Positions 1 to 11,095 of a DNA stretch of 64,000 nt are shown one piece after another. Numbering within the stretch: position 1 is the stretch's first letter; each line of letters begins with the position of its first letter. The notes below the pieces were generated by a model. It searched no databases. It was not told where the DNA came from and worked only from the letters and a program-made list of their open reading frames with translations. The stretch comes from Sweltsa coloradensis (taxonomy: Eukaryota; Arthropoda; Insecta; Plecoptera; Chloroperlidae). The stretch spans positions 124,001 through 188,000 of the forward strand of contig JAMZAV010000774.1 of assembly GCA_024449915.1 (NCBI GenBank). Direction: 5' to 3'. The translations under genes and the position numbers were made by a program.

Positions 1-98
1 GCTATGCAAACTACTCTAATAATGAAGTGTTTAAAACTAATTTATTTGATGAATGTTTCATTAAACTCACTTAAAAAAGACACTGTTATTTCTTGTAC
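1..98 (-). repeat. Left edge fragment of the SINE-derived satellite
   Basis: The opening bases (ATGCAAACTACTCTAATAATG) recur almost unchanged at about 7838-7860, near the right end of the satellite array. The array therefore probably extended across the window start and was later split by the Penelope-like palindrome that follows. Inference from one shared segment. Confidence 0.5.
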
Positions 99-124
99 TT
101 GGCAAATTTTTGTCGATGGTCCCC

Positions 125-718
125 TCATCTTTGTCCGGCCACGCTGAGGTCAAAAATGCTTTGGGTCTGGCTTGGGGGTGGGTGGGCTAGTAAGCAAGCT
201 CTGGATACATAATCTGCCACCAGAGGACTCCAGATTGTGTGTAGTTGTAGGCTTGGTTGGCTGATGCAGTCAATTGCTCTGAGCATTGCTGCTGCTTCTT
301 TAATTTTGCACGTTCTAGGGTTATTGTCTTTAAATAAGATTTTAGATTCGTCCCACTTTATTGGTTGATTGCATTCATACTTATGGTCTTTGAGTCGCAA
401 GCAAATTGTTCCCTTTTCTACTGCTTTTTTGTGTTCATTTATACGCACTGACACTGGTCTTTCTGTCTCACCAAAGTATGTACGATTGCATCCACAGGGG
501 ATTGAATAAACTACGTTTAAATGTTTGACCGGGTTTTAAGGTTTCGTCTTAGTGAGGACACTTCTGAGGTTCAGAGGGACCGGAAAAACTGTCCCCAAAT
601 TAAAACTATGTGCGATTATACGTAATTTTTCGCTAATTCCTGGAATGTAATCAACGATGATTGTGGCCGGTTTATCTAAGGGATTCACTGGTCGTACAGT
701 ATTGTCGACACAACGCAC
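125..718 (-). pseudogene. Penelope-like retroelement C-terminus with GIY-YIG endonuclease, one in-frame stop
   Basis: Read on the minus strand from 718 down, the frame starts in the end of a Penelope-type reverse transcriptase. A YIPGISEKLRIIAHSFNLG block is followed by a TVFPVPLNLRSVLTK block, matching the usual region just before the linker. After a single TAA at about 536-538 the same frame continues into VVYSIPCGCNRTYFGETERP, then a VRINEHKKAVEKG block and a late KIKEAA block. That order is the GIY-YIG nuclease fold of Penelope-like elements: the YIG is YFG here, and the Arg, His and Glu positions follow. In the family this domain nicks target DNA for retrotransposition. The RT fingers and palm are absent, and the stop makes this copy inactive. 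A mirror copy lies at about 1370-1870. Family assignment is secure; boundaries are approximate. Confidence 0.8.
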
Positions 719-1369
719 TATCCAGTTATTGCAAAGTGTAGTGAGAGAGATGCCTTACTTAAAAAGGCGTTTTTTTATACTCGTTTGCCTCAAAGGGTGT
801 CTCTTAGAGCAAACATTTTTTCCCTTCACAAAAATGTTTTTCCCTTTTTTTTAACTTGTGAGGGGGGTTGGAATTAAAACGAAAGTACTGGTTAGTGTGG
901 TTGGTTTTCGGTAGACTGATGCGATTAAATTTTGGGTTTGGATGCAATTGTTGTGAATATTTGTGTTGCTATTGTTGTTTTTATTTTGCATGTGGTAGAG
1001 ACAGGTACACTGTTTGGTTTATTAGCATATCACCAACCGTGTCCTGTCTACCCTGAAATAACTTTAACGCAATAAAAACATTAATACCAAACAATTTGCA
1101 TCCAACCCAACTTTAATCCCCAAAATCACCGGAAACCAACACCATAACCGACTTGCGTTTTAATTTCCCAAACACTCTCTACTTTAAAAAAAGAATTATC
1201 ACAGTCTCGTTACGAGGGCAAAAAATGTTTGCTCTAACGCAGACACCTTAAAAGAGTAAAACGGTAACAACAAAATCCTTTTGTATAATACTATCCCCTG
1301 CATTTTTGCAATCTGGATTGAGCTTTGTGTCGACAATACTGTATACCAAGACCCCCTTTAAATAAACCA

Positions 1370-1870
1370 ATGGCAATCATCGTTGATTACATCCCGGGAA
1401 ATTTGCAAACATTACGTAAAATCGCCATCAATTGAATTGAGGACAGTTTTTACGGTCCCCCCTACTTTAGCGTGTCCTACAAGACAAAACCCTTACACCC
1501 AGGGTCCAAACACTAGTTTATTCAACCCCCTGTGGTGCAATCGACATACTTCGGTAACAGAAAGCCCATGTCAGTGCTACGCTAAAAACAACAAAAAAAC
1601 AGTAGAAAAGGGAAAAATTTGCTCGCGACTAAAAGCCCTTTTAAATATGAATGCAATCCCCCATAAAGTGGGAAAAAATCTATAATCTTATTTAAGAAAA
1701 TAGCCCTAAACGTGAAAAATTAAAAGAAGCTGCGCAATGCTCTGGCAATTGACAGCATCAGCCACCAAGCCTAAACTACACACAATCTGGAACCTCTGGT
1801 GGTAGACTATTATCCAGAGCTTCCTATAGCCCAACCACCCCCCAAACCACACCCAAAACACTTTAGCCTT
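1370..1870 (+). pseudogene. Second, heavily degraded Penelope-like C-terminus
   Basis: The plus strand repeats the same protein remnant in opposite orientation. VDYIPG is at about 1384, then fragments matching the RT tail, then a TYFG/TYFGN piece near 1537, a KKTVEKGK piece near 1595, KYECN at about 1643, and a TTHNLEPLVVDYY piece near 1779. Frameshifts and stops occur every few dozen bases. The damage is dominated by single-base gains and losses, which points to sequencing quality as much as to decay. Confidence 0.65.
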
Positions 1871-4800
1871 TTAGTGCTGGCGTCCCCACGAAGATAAGGG
1901 GCCCTCATCAAAAATTTTGACGAGTACAGAAATAAATTACTTTAATTGATAATGTTCTATGAAAATGGTTGTTGTCTGTTTTTGTGGGGGTTTTTGTAGT
2001 TTTAAAGTCCCTGTCTGGGACTCGAACCCAGACCCTCTGAGAGTTTAATACTCTATTGTTCTTGAGATTTAATTGTCAATGTTCTATGAAAAAGGTTGTC
2101 TCTGTTGTGTGTGTTGTGTATTGAAAAACACCTGTCTGGGCCGAACCCAACCATCTACGGTGTTACCTACTCCATTGTTGCTTGTGAAATTTAATTGTTA
2201 ATGTTTTTTGAAATGGTTTGGTCCCTTTTTTGTGTGTGGGTGTTTTATTTGTTGTGTACTTGAAAATCAGCCTACTGGCCGAACCCAGACCATCTGACGT
2301 GTAACCCCTCTTTGTTGCTTGAGTATTTAAAATTTTAATGTTCTTTGAAAGTGGTTCACTGTTGTTGTGTTGTGTACTTGAAAGTCCCTGTCTGGGACTC
2401 AACCCAACATCTGACTGTGGGTTTAAATACTCTATTGTTGCTATATTTAATTGTTAATGTTCTATGAAAATGGTTGTAGTCTGTTGTTACTTGAAAGTCA
2501 GCCTGTCTGGGACTGAACCCGACCATCTGACAGTGTTACCTACCTTATTGTTGCTTGATATTTAAATTTTTAAAAGTTTTAGAAAGTGGTTGTCGTCTGT
2601 TTGGTGGTTTTGTTTGTGTACTTTTAAAATCAGCCTGTCTGGACTCGCCCCCGACCCTCGACGGGGTTACCTCTCTATTGTTGCTTTAGTATTTAAAATT
2701 TAAAGTTTTTTTGAAAATGGTTGTTGTCTATTTTGTGTGTTTGTACTTGAAAGTCAGCCTGTCTGGACTCGAAACCCGACCATTTACGGTTTACCTACTC
2801 TATTTTTTTTTTCTTGAGTATTTAATAGTTAATGTTCATGAAATGGGTTTGTAATCTGTTGTGTGTGTGCTGTGTACTTGAATCAGCCTGACTGGGGCTC
2901 GAAACCCCGGCCATCTACGGTGGGTTTTTCCTACTCTATTGTTGCTTGAGTTTTAAATTTTTAACGTTCAAAGAAAAATTTTTTTTTCTGTTCTGTGGTG
3001 TTTGTGTACTTGAAAGCAACCTGCTGGGGCTCAACCCCGACCTCTGACAATGTCCCTACTCTATTTTTTGCTTGATATTTTTTGTTAAAGTTCTTTGAAA
3101 GGGTTGTCGTCTGTTGTTTTGTTGTTTACTTAAATCAGCCCTCTGGGACTCGAAAACCCCAAACCCCTACATGTTCCTACTCTATTGTTGCTTGGGATTT
3201 AATTTTTAAATTTTTTTTGAAAATGTTTGTCGTCTATTGTGTGGGGTGTTGTGTACTTGAAATCACCTTTCGGGGCTCGGCCCAGACCATCTTTCTGTGT
3301 TAAATCTCTATGTTTCTTGGTATTTAATTGTTAAAGTTCTATAAAGTGGGTTTCTCTGTTTGTTTGTTTGTACTTGAAAATCAGCCAGTCTTGGACCGAA
3401 CCCAGACCATCTGAAAAGTGTTTCCTACTCTATTTTTGCTTGAGTATTTAAAATTTTAAAGTTTTTATGAAGTGGTTTGTGAAGTTGTTTTGGGGTGGTT
3501 TGTACTTGAAAGCAGCCTGTCTGGGGCTCGAAACCCCAAACCCTCGACTATGTTAAAACTCTATTTTTTGCTTGATATTTAATTGTTAATGTTCTTTAAA
3601 GTGGTTGTCGCTGTTGTGTTTGTTTTTGTACTTGAAGTCAGCCCTGTCTGGGCTTTGAACCCGACCATCGACAGTGTTACCTACTCTATTGTTGCTGAGT
3701 ATTTAAATTGTTAATGTTCTTATGAAAGTGGGTTTTCGTCTATTGTGTGTTTTTGTGTACTTGAAATCGCCTGTCGGGACTCGAGCCCCAGACCATTACA
3801 GTGTCCCCCCTACTCTAAATTTTTGCTTGAGTATTTAAAGTTAAAGTTTTTTTTTGAAAGTGGTTGTCGTCTATTGTGTGTGTGTTGTGTACTTGAAAGT
3901 CAGCCTGTCGGGACTCGAGCCCAGAACATCCAACTCTGCACTACGTTTATCTAGCGCGCTGGGCTCGGTCTACTTGGTGCGAGCTTATTTTGCTTGATAA
4001 ACCCTCTGATGCGCACCCAACATTAGTGAACTGAGATAAGAAATCCAGCATGCACCCGAGTAGTCCAACCCAGCCCGGCTGATAAACGTAGTGTGTGTTC
4101 ACTACTCTATTGTTGCTTGAATTGTTAATGTTATATGAAAGTGGTTGTCGTCTGTTGTGTGTGTGTTGTGTACTTGAAAGTCAGCCTGTCGGGACTCGAG
4201 CCCAGAACATCCAACTCTGCACTACGTTTATCTAGCGCGCTGGGCTCGGTCTACTTGGTGCGAGCTTTTGCGTAAAACCCCCTGATGCGCACCCAAAATT
4301 TTAAAATGAGATAAAAAATCCCTGCACCAGTAGACCAAACCCCCCCCCGGCTGATAAACATAGTGTGTGTTCACTACTCTAATTGTTGCTTGAATTGTTA
4401 ATGTTATATGAAAGAGGTCGTCTGTTGTGTGTGTGTTGTGAACTTGAAAGTCAGCCTGTCTGGGACTCGTCCCGACCTCCACTGTTTACTCTGTATTGTT
4501 GCTAGGGGATTTCATTTTAATTTTCTTTAAAATCGTTGTCTTTTTGGTGTTGTTACTTAAAAATCAGCCTGTCTGGACTCGAACCCGCCCTGACGTTTTA
4601 AAACTTTATTGTTGCAAGAGTTTTTTATTGTTAATTTCTATAAAGTGTTTTTCTGTTGTGTGTTTGTGTATTTAATCAGCCGCGGGACTCAAACCCCAGA
4701 CCATCTGACTGTGTTGACTATGGTATTGTTGCTAGAGTATTTTATTGTTAATGTTCTATGAAAGTGGTGTCTTTGTTTGGTTGTGTATTTAAAGTCACCC

Positions 4801-6539
4801 TTTTTCGGGACTCAACCCAGCCATCGACTGGCCTCCCTTTTTTCAAGCTGAAAGTTCAGAAAACTGGTTTTGCGGTTTTTATTTCCCCTTTTGGGATCCC
4901 CCACCCTCTGAATGTTACCCCAAATTTTTATTTTTTAGTTCAGAAAGGGGCGTCGGGGTTTTGGTCCAAACAGCCCGGCTGAAAACCCATTGTGTGTTAA
5001 CACTCATGTTGTTTGGGAAAATTGTTAAGTTTTTTGAAAGGGTTTTGGTTGTTGTTTTGTGTTTGAAAATTGAAAGCGCCTGTGGGGACTCTACCCAACC
5101 ATCCGCTCTGCATACTTTACCAGCGCGCGGCTCAGTCTGGTGCGAGCTTTTTTTGCTTGATAAACCCTCTGATGCCACCCAACATTATAAACCCGAATCA
5201 AAAACCCAGCAGCCCAGTAGCCACCCCACCCCGGGCTGATAAACGTAGTGTTGTTAATACCCCTTTGTTGTTTAAAATTGTTTTTTAAAATGTTTTTTTA
5301 TTTTTTTAAAAAGGTGGGTTCCCCCCCCGTCTGTTTTTTTTTTTGGGTGGGTTTTTTTTACTTGAAATCATCCCCCCTTTGGGATCAAAAACCGAACCCC
5401 CATCTGAACCCGTGTAACTATGTATGTTTTCCTACGTTTTAATTGTTAATTTTTTTATGAAGTGGTTGCCGTCGTTTGGGGGTGTACTTGAAGTCAGCCT
5501 GTGGGGGACTCAAACCCAAAACCTTGACTGTGTTCTATGTATTGTTGCTGATATTTAATGTTAATGTTCTATGAAAGTGGTTTCGTCTTTTTGTGTGGGT
5601 GTTGTGATTGAAGTCAGCCTGTCTGGGACTCAAACCCAGACTATCTGACGGGTTTTTATAGTTTTGTTGCTGGATTTTAAATTTTTTAATTTTTTTATAA
5701 AAAGTGGTTTTTTGGTTTTTGTGTGGGGTTGTGTACTTGAAGTCACCCGTCTGGGACAAAAAACCCCAGACATCTGACGGTTTACACTTATTGTTGCTAG
5801 TTTTTAATTGTTAATGTTTTATGAAAGGGGTTGTCTCTTTGTGTTTGTTGTGTATTTGAAAGTCACCTGTCGGGACCGACCCAGCCTTTTTTTTCCGGTT
5901 TTAACAAATCTATTGTTCTTGAGTTTTAATTTTAATGTTCTATGAAAGTGGTTGTCGCGTTGTGTTTGTTTGTACTTAAAAGTCACCCTTTTGGGGACTA
6001 ACCCAGACCATCTGACAGTGTTACCTACTCTTTTTGGTTTTGAGTATTTAATAGTTTGTTTCTATAAAAGGGGTTTTTAATCTGTTTTTGGGGTTTTGTG
6101 TTTTAAAAAGTCGCCTTTTCTGGGACTAAAAACCCAGCCCATCGACTGTTCCCTACTCCATTGTTGCTTGAGTATTTAATTTTTAATGTTCTATGAAATG
6201 TTGTGTCTTTGTGGTTGTGAACTTGAAAGTCAGCCTGTCTGGGACTCGAACCCAGACCATCTGACTGTGTTAACTATGGTATTGTTGCTAGAGTTTTTAG
6301 TGTTATGTTCTTGAAAGTCGTTGTCCTTGTTGGTGAATTGTATTAAAAGTCAGCCTGTCTGGGACTCGAACCAAGACCATCTGACTGTGTTAACTATGGT
6401 ATTGTTGTAATTTTTTGTTTGTTTTAAAGTCGTTGTCTTGTTTTGTTGCTTGAAGTCACCTTCGGGATCCCTAGAATCTGACTTTGAAATTCACTACTCT
6501 ATTGTTGCTGAAGTATTTTACTGTTAATGTTCTATGAAA

Positions 6540-7080
6540 CTGGTTGCTGTTGTTGTGTGTGTTGTGTACTTGAAAGTCAGCCAGACTGGGACTCGAACCC
6601 AGTCCATCTGACTCTGCACTACGTTTATCAAGCGCGCTGAGCTCAGACTACTCGGTGCGGCTATTTTGCTTGATAAACCCTTTTATGCGCCCCCAAACCC
6701 TTATGAACCGATATCGAATCAGCACGTACCCGAGTAGTCCAACCCAGCCCGGCTGATAAACGTAGTGTGTGTTAACTACTCCATTGTTGCTTGAATTGTT
6801 AATGTTTTATGAAAGTGGTTGTCGTCTGTTATGTGTGTTGTTACTTGAAAGTCTGCCTGTCAGGACTCGTACCCAGACCATCCGACTCTGCACTACCTTT
6901 ATCTAGCGCGCTGGGCTCAGTCTACTTGGTGCGAGCTTATTTTGCTTGATATACCCTCTGATGCGCACCCAACATTAGTGAACCGAGATCAGAAATCCAG
7001 CATGCACCCAAGTAGTCCATCCCAGCCCGACTGATAACGAGTGTTGTTAAATAACTCTATCTGTGCTTTGAATTGAAATG
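6540..7080 (-). repeat. Long-form satellite units with complete tRNA-like head
   Basis: Here, and in poorer copies at about 3900-4100, 4195-4370 and 5090-5250, the unit carries an extra segment of about 190 bp. On the minus strand it reads GACTGAGCCCAGCGCGCTAG, then a spacer, then the GGGTTCGAGTCC B box. This A-box-like plus B-box layout is that of a tRNA-derived SINE head. The short units look like deletion products keeping only the B-box half. Confidence 0.55.
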
Positions 7081-7344
7081 TTTTATGAAAGTGGTTGCCG
7101 TCTGTTATGTGGGTTGTGTACTTGATAGTCAGCCTGTCTGGGACTCGAACCCAGACCATCTGACAGTGTTAACTACTTTATTGTTGCTAGAGTATTTAAT
7201 TGTCAATGTTCTATGAAAGTGTTCGTTGTCTTTTTTGTGTATTTGAATGTCACCGTCTGGGTCAAACCAGCCACCGACTGTTTTACCTACTTTATTGTTG
7301 CTGGTGTATTAAATTGTTAATGTTCTATGAAAATGGTTAGCGTA

Positions 7345-7680
7345 AGTTAAGTTGTGTAGAGTCTGGATCTTGAATTTGAGGGCAGTGCTAATCCCTCAAA
7401 GAAACAAAATTTACAATCAGGCCGACTCGTGTACCAATTATACCTTCGTCAAAACCCGAACCTACCACTTGGATAACGCGTGGCTCTATGTTGCCAAATA
7501 GAACTCGCTTCAAACACCACACATTTAAATTGCTTTTCTATTGTGTTGAAAGAGTGGCGCCTCTTCATCGACAACGCTGACCGCGCATGCCATCAGACAT
7601 TAAGGGTTGACAGGCTACAAGACTACTTATTCCGCTCGAATGACGAGCGGTGAAATAAGTACTGCCCACAAATAAAAGAT
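7345..7680. other. Non-repetitive segment inside the satellite array
   Basis: About 335 bp with no similarity to the satellite unit interrupts the array between two clean units. Its right end has a hairpin, CTTATTCCGCTCG paired with CGAGCGGTGAAATAAG at about 7626-7658. No terminal inverted repeat or reading frame is evident. It could be an insertion or a relic of the locus where the array arose. Confidence 0.4.
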
Positions 7681-8098
7681 CAGCCTGTCTGGGACTCGAA
7701 CCCAGACCATCTGTGTTACCTACTCAATTGTTGCTTGAGTATTTAATTGTTAATGTGCTATAAATTGTGGTTGTCTTTTGTTGTGTGTGCGTTGTGTACT
7801 TGAAAGTCAGCCTGACTGGGACTTGAACCCAGACCATCATGCAAACTAGTCTAATAATGAAGTATTCAAAGTTTATTTATTTTATTGTTTTTGTTTTTTG
7901 AAATAGGTTGTGTACGTCTGTTCTATACTTTAGTGTCAGCCTGTCTGGGACTCGAACCCAGATAATCATTTTTTTTTCAACTACCTACTCTAAAAATGAA
8001 GTGTTAAAAGTTTTTTATTTAATTGTTTATCTTCATCGAAAGTCACCGCGTTCTTCTGATGTGTGTGCGAGTTGTACTTAAAAGTCAACCTGTCCGGG

Positions 8099-9090
8099 AC
8101 GTTGTTGTGCTTTAAGGACAGTATGGAGGTATAAAAGCCATTTACTATAAGCGCCATTGTCACTGTCAAGCCACAGCGACAACTTTAGTTGATGACCCCC
8201 AAATCTTGTATTACAAAAATGAACAAATATTGACAAGTGCTGCAAACAAATTAATTTTATAAAACTATAACACAGATTTAAAGTGTAAATTAAACTCACT
8301 AATTATATCTACATCAATTAGTAATTGCATCATTTGGTAACAGATTATGTTTCTTTAGGGCTCAGTATTTAACTTGACATCCTTGGTGCGAGGCTCTGCA
8401 ATAGAAAATATACACTACTAACAATACTTAGATACGGGTGTGAACACATCAGCTAACCTAATAGGAAACTGCAAAATATTAGATAAGGATTTTACAGACT
8501 TTTTACTTCATTTATTTTATTTACTTCTGTTCTGTGGAGTGGAGTACATTTAAGACGGGTCTTATTCAAGCAGCAGAACTGGTATATGGTAGGAAAATGG
8601 AAAGAGAAGGTATAAGGAAACACCATGGTGGAATAATGACAAAAGAAGCTACTGCAAAGAATAGCCGGAAAGTAATTGACATCGATAATTGAATTGGAAG
8701 ACTTATTATTTGATAATTGATTACGAATGGAAATTATCATAAAACAAGTGAAAAACTGCATCCCTCAAAATCACAGAAGACCTACTAACATGAGTGATAC
8801 TGATATGAGAATTGTAGATAACCTACACGCACTACGTGCTGCGCTCAATTGGCATAGCGTAAACCTAGCACAACGCAAGAGTAGCGTAGGAAATATAAAC
8901 AAATGCAACCGGCTGCACGTACACACAAGTTTGCGTAAGCATAGCGTAGGCGTGCATACGCAGCACAAGAGATGGTTGGAAGTGAGCACAGCGAATGAGT
9001 CTTGCAACATAAGTTGAACGGGTCTAGTTCTCACAATGTTTGTACGTTTGTAAAATGTTTCTTCGCTGGCAATTGGCCGAACGACTTAAC
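8099..9090. other. Unassigned AT-rich sequence
   Basis: No gene or defined element is seen. The part at 8820-8960 has several spaced copies of an AGCGTA/GTAGGC-like word (GCATAGCGTAAACC, AAGAGTAGCGTAGG, GCATAGCGTAGGCG). It resembles 10640-10740, so it is probably dispersed repeat sequence. Confidence 0.4.
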
Positions 9091-9094
9091 AGAT

Positions 9095-9258
9095 TGAGCT
9101 GAAGTTTTAAACAGACATACGTGACCAGTGTATCGAGAACTGTTAGCAAAATAAGCAAAATAAGCAAATTCGTTGCGATTTAAACCTACAAGAAATGATA
9201 AATTGAAAAATAGGCTGAAACTGTGTACGGTTTAATTTTACGACAATGCTTTTGTTAG
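9095..9258 (+). repeat. Dispersed repeat paired with 16862-17030
   Basis: The AGATTGAGCTGAAGTTTTAA opening, the ACAAGAAATGATAAATTGAA middle and the AATAGGCTGA end reappear in order at 16862-17030. The opening also occurs inside the element at 11263-11575. Phrases of this kind (AT-rich, following 'GAACGACTTAACAGATTGAG') are typical of nonautonomous Helitron-like elements, but no ends can be fixed here. Confidence 0.5.
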
Positions 9259-9440
9259 TGACCAAGGTATAGAATCTTGCACGCTCGAGGTTACCCAAAA
9301 TTCCACTGGGTGATTGAGTAAACCTTGCAATCTTTACACGTACTTTGTACTGGCTACGTTTTCCATAGTATTGTATTCATTTCAAAACATGTTCTTTAAT
9401 TTCCCAGAAATAATAAAATAATTCAGAAATAACAAAATCT

Positions 9441-9520
9441 ATCCTGACCGTTGTTTGAACCCAGGTCTCCTTCATTCCGGGTATAAAGGCGCCTTCTAGA
9501 CTAGGACAACGCCATAGTCG
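9441..9520 (-). repeat. tRNA-like SINE head
   Basis: On the minus strand GTTGTCCTAGTCTAGAAGGC (A-box-like) is followed by GAGACCTGGGTTCAAAC (B-box-like) at tRNA spacing. No acceptor stem pairs well and no CCA or terminator context is seen, so it is a SINE remnant and not a tRNA gene. Confidence 0.45.
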
Positions 9521-9521
9521 T

Positions 9522-10494
9522 TTAGACGAGTGAGCGAGTGATGCGTTGCATACCCGGGAACATTTGCACTTAAAGTATTAGTGAATGATAGGATTTTGAG
9601 TTTAGTTGGTATAAGCAGAGTCGACAAAGGAGTTTCCCCGTTGAGGAGGTCCTTCCAACTCCCACAGTCATAAACGCTGAGGGCGGCTCAAATGTGAAAC
9701 TACTAAAAGCACTGCAAGCTAAATACGGTCAGTAGATCATTGATGTGCAGTGATGCTGCAATTATCAAATGAAACGAAACGTCAAACTTCAATTTTATTT
9801 CAATCATATTAGCCCAGGGCTTTAGCTTTTTAAAACAATTTACTTTAGATGTATTATTGTACTATAAAGTGTTGCGCAGGCGTCACTGACATTTTTGTGC
9901 GAAATAAATTGAGATATGCCTTGTTTTAAGCCTTTGGTAAGTGTAGCCTAGGCCCAAGGCCACGATACAGTTTTCAGACGTAATTACGCCCTTGGCATTC
10001 AAATCGAAACTTTAAGCAATCCTGATTGTTGACCTAGGAGCCTTAGGTCTACTACATCAGAAATATCCTCATCAATAAAGAGAGTTTGCTTTATGCCAAA
10101 ACATTGGCCAACATTTGATCGTATTTAATATTTTGACGTTTCACGGCATTCGTCGTCAACGACTGTTAACTACTAGTAGAAAAGTGTTGTAGTTTTATTA
10201 AAGTAGTTCCATGAATTATCACACAGAATTGCGCGGAACGTTAGTGCAAACGCCAAAATACGACTTTTTACTTAACCCAGGGCTGTTTAGGGAGTTGGAG
10301 GACCTCCCCAACGGGGAAACTTCTTCATCGACTCTGGTATAAGGGAGTGTCAACTGTAAGGCCATAATGCACCAACTTTAGCCTTGGTAGGGTGGAAAGA
10401 CCCATGCTGGATCCAGCCTTAGGGAGGAGGAGGAAAGGTACTCATCACATGACTCGCTTACTTGTCCCAACGACTTTGGCGTGCGTTTGCCGAG
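9522..10494 (+). mobile_element. Helentron-like element, family C, copy 1 (interrupted)
   Basis: The 5' end reads TTAGACGAGTGAGCGAG and the 3' side has a reversed subterminal match (GACTCGCTTACTTGTC) followed by GGCGTGCGTTTGCCGAG. Internal landmarks ACCCGGGAACATTTGCA and TTTTGAGTTTAGTTGGTATA match copy 2 at 11263-11575. The copy is split by a 721-bp insertion at 9616-10336; removing it makes the two copies collinear. Confidence 0.6.
9616..10336. mobile_element. Nonautonomous TIR transposon inserted in a Helentron-like copy
   Basis: Terminal inverted repeats of about 47 bp: CAGAGTCGACAAAGGAGTTT at 9616 is mirrored by the sequence ending ATCGACTCTG at 10336, and both arms continue through a GTTTCCCCGTTG block to CCAACTCCC. 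GTATAAG is duplicated on both sides (9609-9615 and 10337-10343). The related unbroken site near 11458 has it once, in GTTGGTATAAGGG. No reading frame is present. Seven-to-eight-base duplications and CAG ends fit the hAT or P superfamilies. Confidence 0.85.
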
Positions 10495-10798
10495 TATTTC
10501 TTACTTTGCGATTGTGTTTCATTATGATTGACCAAGGAAGCTAGTTACAATAATCAAACGTCCATATTCCCCGTCTCTGTGACAATATTGCTAGAGGCTT
10601 CAAATATGAAATGGCAAAAAATAACTTGTGCAGGTCTCCATTTAGTTTCTTTATGCTAAGCTTCTGCTATGACAACCGCAAGTATGTTTTTCCTTACGTT
10701 GTGCTTCGGTTGTGCTATGCTTGTAGGCTACTATGTTGCACTTTACTAGACATTTTTAAAAATTTAGCCAACATAGAAAATTTGTGAATGGCATAGGA

Positions 10799-10860
10799 CA
10801 GGGATCGGCAACAGGCGGACTGCGGTCTGATCTTACTCCATCACTAAAATATGAATTTGA
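10799..10860 (+). mobile_element. Possible hAT terminus (truncated)
   Basis: CAGGGATCGGCAACAGGCGG resembles the terminal inverted repeat of hAT-type elements. No partner end and no target duplication were found, so this may be a truncated copy or chance. Confidence 0.3.
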
Positions 10861-11095
10861 AAATTAATTCTTTTCCAGACCATATGTATTTGTATGTTTT
10901 ATAGATGCCACGTTACGCTGTATCTATTATTGAGTTCCATCAAGATCATAACTCCTTGCAGTTGAGATTTATGTGGTGGCAAGTACAATGCACCTTTCCT
11001 AGAAAATTCATTTGGCTTTTATTGCAGACCATGAGCTAGATACACGCGTTTCTGCACAATCGGCTCCTATAAAGTAGATGGTTATAGAATGTATA

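Larger units (their letters stand above)
99..1930. repeat. Large imperfect inverted repeat of Penelope-like sequence
   Basis: The left arm (about 99-1045) and right arm (about 1046-1930) are reverse complements with many small differences. The same protein-coding remnant reads leftwards in the left arm and rightwards in the right arm. The sequence near the centre (GGATGCAATTGTT at about 938, reversed at about 1095) also pairs. Head-to-head Penelope copies are known, so this may be real. The right arm is much more damaged than the left, so a fold-back read or assembly artefact is the main alternative. Confidence 0.7.
1935..8098 (-). repeat. Tandem satellite array derived from a tRNA-related SINE
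   Basis: A unit of roughly 135 bp is repeated dozens of times. Its landmarks on the plus strand are GTCAGCCTGTCTGGGACTCG, then an AACCCAGACCATCTGAC stretch, then ACTCTATTGTTGCTTGAG, TTAATTGTTAATGTTCTATG and a TG-rich run. On the minus strand the first landmark reads CTGGGTTCGAGTCCCAG: a tRNA T-arm with a 5-bp stem and 7-base loop, which is also the B box of an RNA polymerase III promoter. Units between 1950 and 6500 are full of indels and stretched homopolymers, whereas those at 6540-8098 are clean. The last recognisable unit ends at about 8098 (GTCAACCTGTCCGGGAC). Confidence 0.85.

Noticed and set aside
1935..8098. CRISPR array
   Set aside because: Regular repeats are present, but unit and spacing are those of a satellite with no unique spacers, and the sequence is eukaryotic.
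8771..9034. Overlapping frames on both strands near 8.9 kb
   Set aside because: They arise from a patch of repeated TAGCGTA words without stops; no domain or splice support.
9300..9420. Possible LTR or retrovirus remnants in the 8-13 kb region
   Set aside because: No primer-binding site, polypurine tract, gag/pol motif or paired LTR was found.
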